Source of the DNA: Coriobacteriaceae bacterium | GTDB taxonomy: Bacteria; Actinomycetota; Coriobacteriia; Coriobacteriales; Coriobacteriaceae | Reading direction: 5' to 3' | Length of the DNA stretch: 8,166 nucleotides | NCBI GenBank assembly: GCA_902362275.1 | Contig: CABIWB010000020.1 | Location: 1 to 8,166, forward strand | Shown here: one piece after another, positions 7,981 to 8,166 of the stretch | Numbering within the stretch: the stretch's first letter is position 1 | Layout: each line of letters opens with the position of its first letter | Made by a program: the position numbers and the translations under genes | The notes under the pieces: model-generated | Told to the model about the DNA's origin: nothing | Databases searched by the model: none | The model's input: only the letters and a program-made list of their open reading frames with translations

Positions 7981-7996
7981 TTCGAATCCTTTCGAA
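7981..7996 (-). promoter_or_regulatory. arcB ribosome binding site in a hairpin tetraloop
   Basis: On the minus strand the sequence is TTCGAA-AGGA-TTCGAA, two bases upstream of the arcB ATG. TTCGAA is its own reverse complement, so the two copies (7991-7996 and 7981-7986) can form a 6-bp stem. The four loop bases AGGA are the Shine-Dalgarno core, 8 bases before the start codon. This supports the start at 7978. It also suggests that the site is displayed or modulated by RNA structure. The sequence is certain; folding in vivo is inferred. Confidence 0.6.
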
Positions 7997-8003
7997 GAAA
8001 TGA

Positions 8004-8017
8004 ATTACGTAAGTAAT
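8004..8017. promoter_or_regulatory. AT-rich palindrome in arcA-arcB gap
   Basis: ATTAC (8004-8008) and GTAAT (8013-8017) form an inverted repeat. It contains the 8-base palindrome TTACGTAA (8005-8012). It is AT-rich inside GC-rich surroundings and lies about 26 bases upstream of the arcB start. It could be a protein-binding site or another weak hairpin. I do not recognise a specific regulator consensus: it does not match ArgR or FNR sites well. Confidence 0.25.
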
Positions 8018-8023
8018 AGTGTT

Positions 8024-8038
8024 GCCCGTTTGACGGGC
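8024..8038 (-). other. 6-bp stem-loop with 3-base loop, arcA-arcB gap
   Basis: GCCCGT (8024-8029) and ACGGGC (8033-8038) form a perfect stem with a 3-base loop, immediately following the larger hairpin at 8043-8071. The downstream minus-strand sequence AACACTATTAC has no T tract, so termination is doubtful. Together the two hairpins make a tandem structured spacer. Confidence 0.45.
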
Positions 8039-8042
8039 GAAA

Positions 8043-8071
8043 CCGGTGCGGTTGTAGGGGGACCGCACCGG
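8043..8071 (-). other. Perfect 10-bp stem-loop just after arcA
   Basis: The arms CCGGTGCGGT (8043-8052) and ACCGCACCGG (8062-8071) are perfectly complementary, with a 9-base loop. The hairpin begins 12 bases after the arcA stop. On the minus strand it is followed by TTCGCCCGTC rather than a T run, so it is not a classic intrinsic terminator. An mRNA-stabilising or processing hairpin, or a partial attenuator between arcA and arcB, is more likely. The role is inferred. Confidence 0.6.
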
Positions 8072-8083
8072 AAACGGAAAGAC

Positions 8084-8166
8084 TTAGAGGTCCTCGCGCC
8101 AGAAGGGCATGCTCATGCAGCGCGGGCCGCCGCGGCCGCGGGAGAGCTCGGCGGAGGGCACGACGA
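8084..8166 (-). CDS. arcA: Arginine deiminase, C-terminal fragment (cut by window edge)
   Basis: Only the last 26 codons and the TAA stop are inside the window; the gene continues beyond position 8166. The visible tail reads VVPSAELSRGRGGPRCMSMP followed by FWREDL. The GRGGPRCMSMP stretch is the hallmark C-terminal motif of arginine deiminase, and its cysteine is the nucleophile that attacks the arginine guanidinium. The enzyme converts arginine to citrulline and ammonia in the cytoplasm, the first step of the ADI pathway. It lies upstream of arcB on the same strand with a gap of about 105 bases, as in known arc operons. The family call rests on this short but diagnostic motif and on the neighbours. 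The rest of the protein, including its other catalytic residues, cannot be seen here. Confidence 0.88.
   Translation of the reverse strand, partial: VVPSAELSRGRGGPRCMSMPFWREDL

Noticed and set aside
7995..8020. ArgR or FNR operator near arcB
   Set aside because: The AT-rich stretch has a palindrome but lacks the TGAAT/ATTCA or TTGAT/ATCAA half-site pairs at correct spacing.
7979..8068. N-terminal extension of arcB from an ATG at 8068
   Set aside because: The added 30 residues do not resemble OTC proteins and are encoded by the intergenic hairpins. A good ribosome site supports 7978.

Overview
This window looks like the chromosome of a GC-rich anaerobic actinobacterium, most likely of the class Coriobacteriia (Collinsella-like). 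That is an inference from protein style, codon use, a pyrG-xerD pair and an arginine deiminase cluster; it was not tested by any search. All genes I can support lie on the minus strand, so transcription runs from high to low coordinates. No CRISPR array, insertion sequence, tRNA or rRNA is visible.

Region A (8166 down to 5357) is part of an arginine deiminase (ADI) operon. It holds the last 26 codons of arcA, which include the catalytic-cysteine motif, then complete arcB (catabolic ornithine carbamoyltransferase), then complete arcD (a YfcC-type arginine/ornithine antiporter). ArcD would bring in arginine and export ornithine. ArcA would make citrulline and ammonia. ArcB would make ornithine and carbamoyl phosphate. 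Carbamate kinase (arcC), which yields the ATP, is not seen in the visible part of this cluster. The gaps between these genes are unusually rich in perfect inverted repeats: four after arcA, one after arcB and five after arcD. One arcA-arcB hairpin presents the arcB ribosome binding site in its tetraloop.

Region B (5356 to 3424) begins with a roughly 430-base gap. Its arcD-proximal part (5356-5189) is the five-hairpin stretch. The remainder (5188-4930) is mostly featureless apart from a doubtful 60-codon hydrophobic ORF and a good -10 hexamer. Next is a gene of the conserved DUF1846/UPF0371 family of unknown function, closed by a hairpin at 3371-3402.

Region C (3423 to 2812) holds a small winged-helix DNA-binding protein of unknown target, with a convincing intrinsic terminator after it.

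Region D (2811 to 1) holds pyrG (CTP synthase) and a XerD-like tyrosine recombinase. The recombinase probably starts at a GTG two bases after the pyrG stop, so the two are likely cotranscribed and translationally coupled. The pyrG leader carries a perfect DnaA-box 9-mer between the arms of a 6-base inverted repeat. The window ends in a 10-base perfect inverted repeat downstream of the recombinase.

No previously undescribed multi-gene system is evident. The best candidates for something new are the hairpin-rich arc intergenic regions and the uncharacterised DUF1846 and winged-helix genes.
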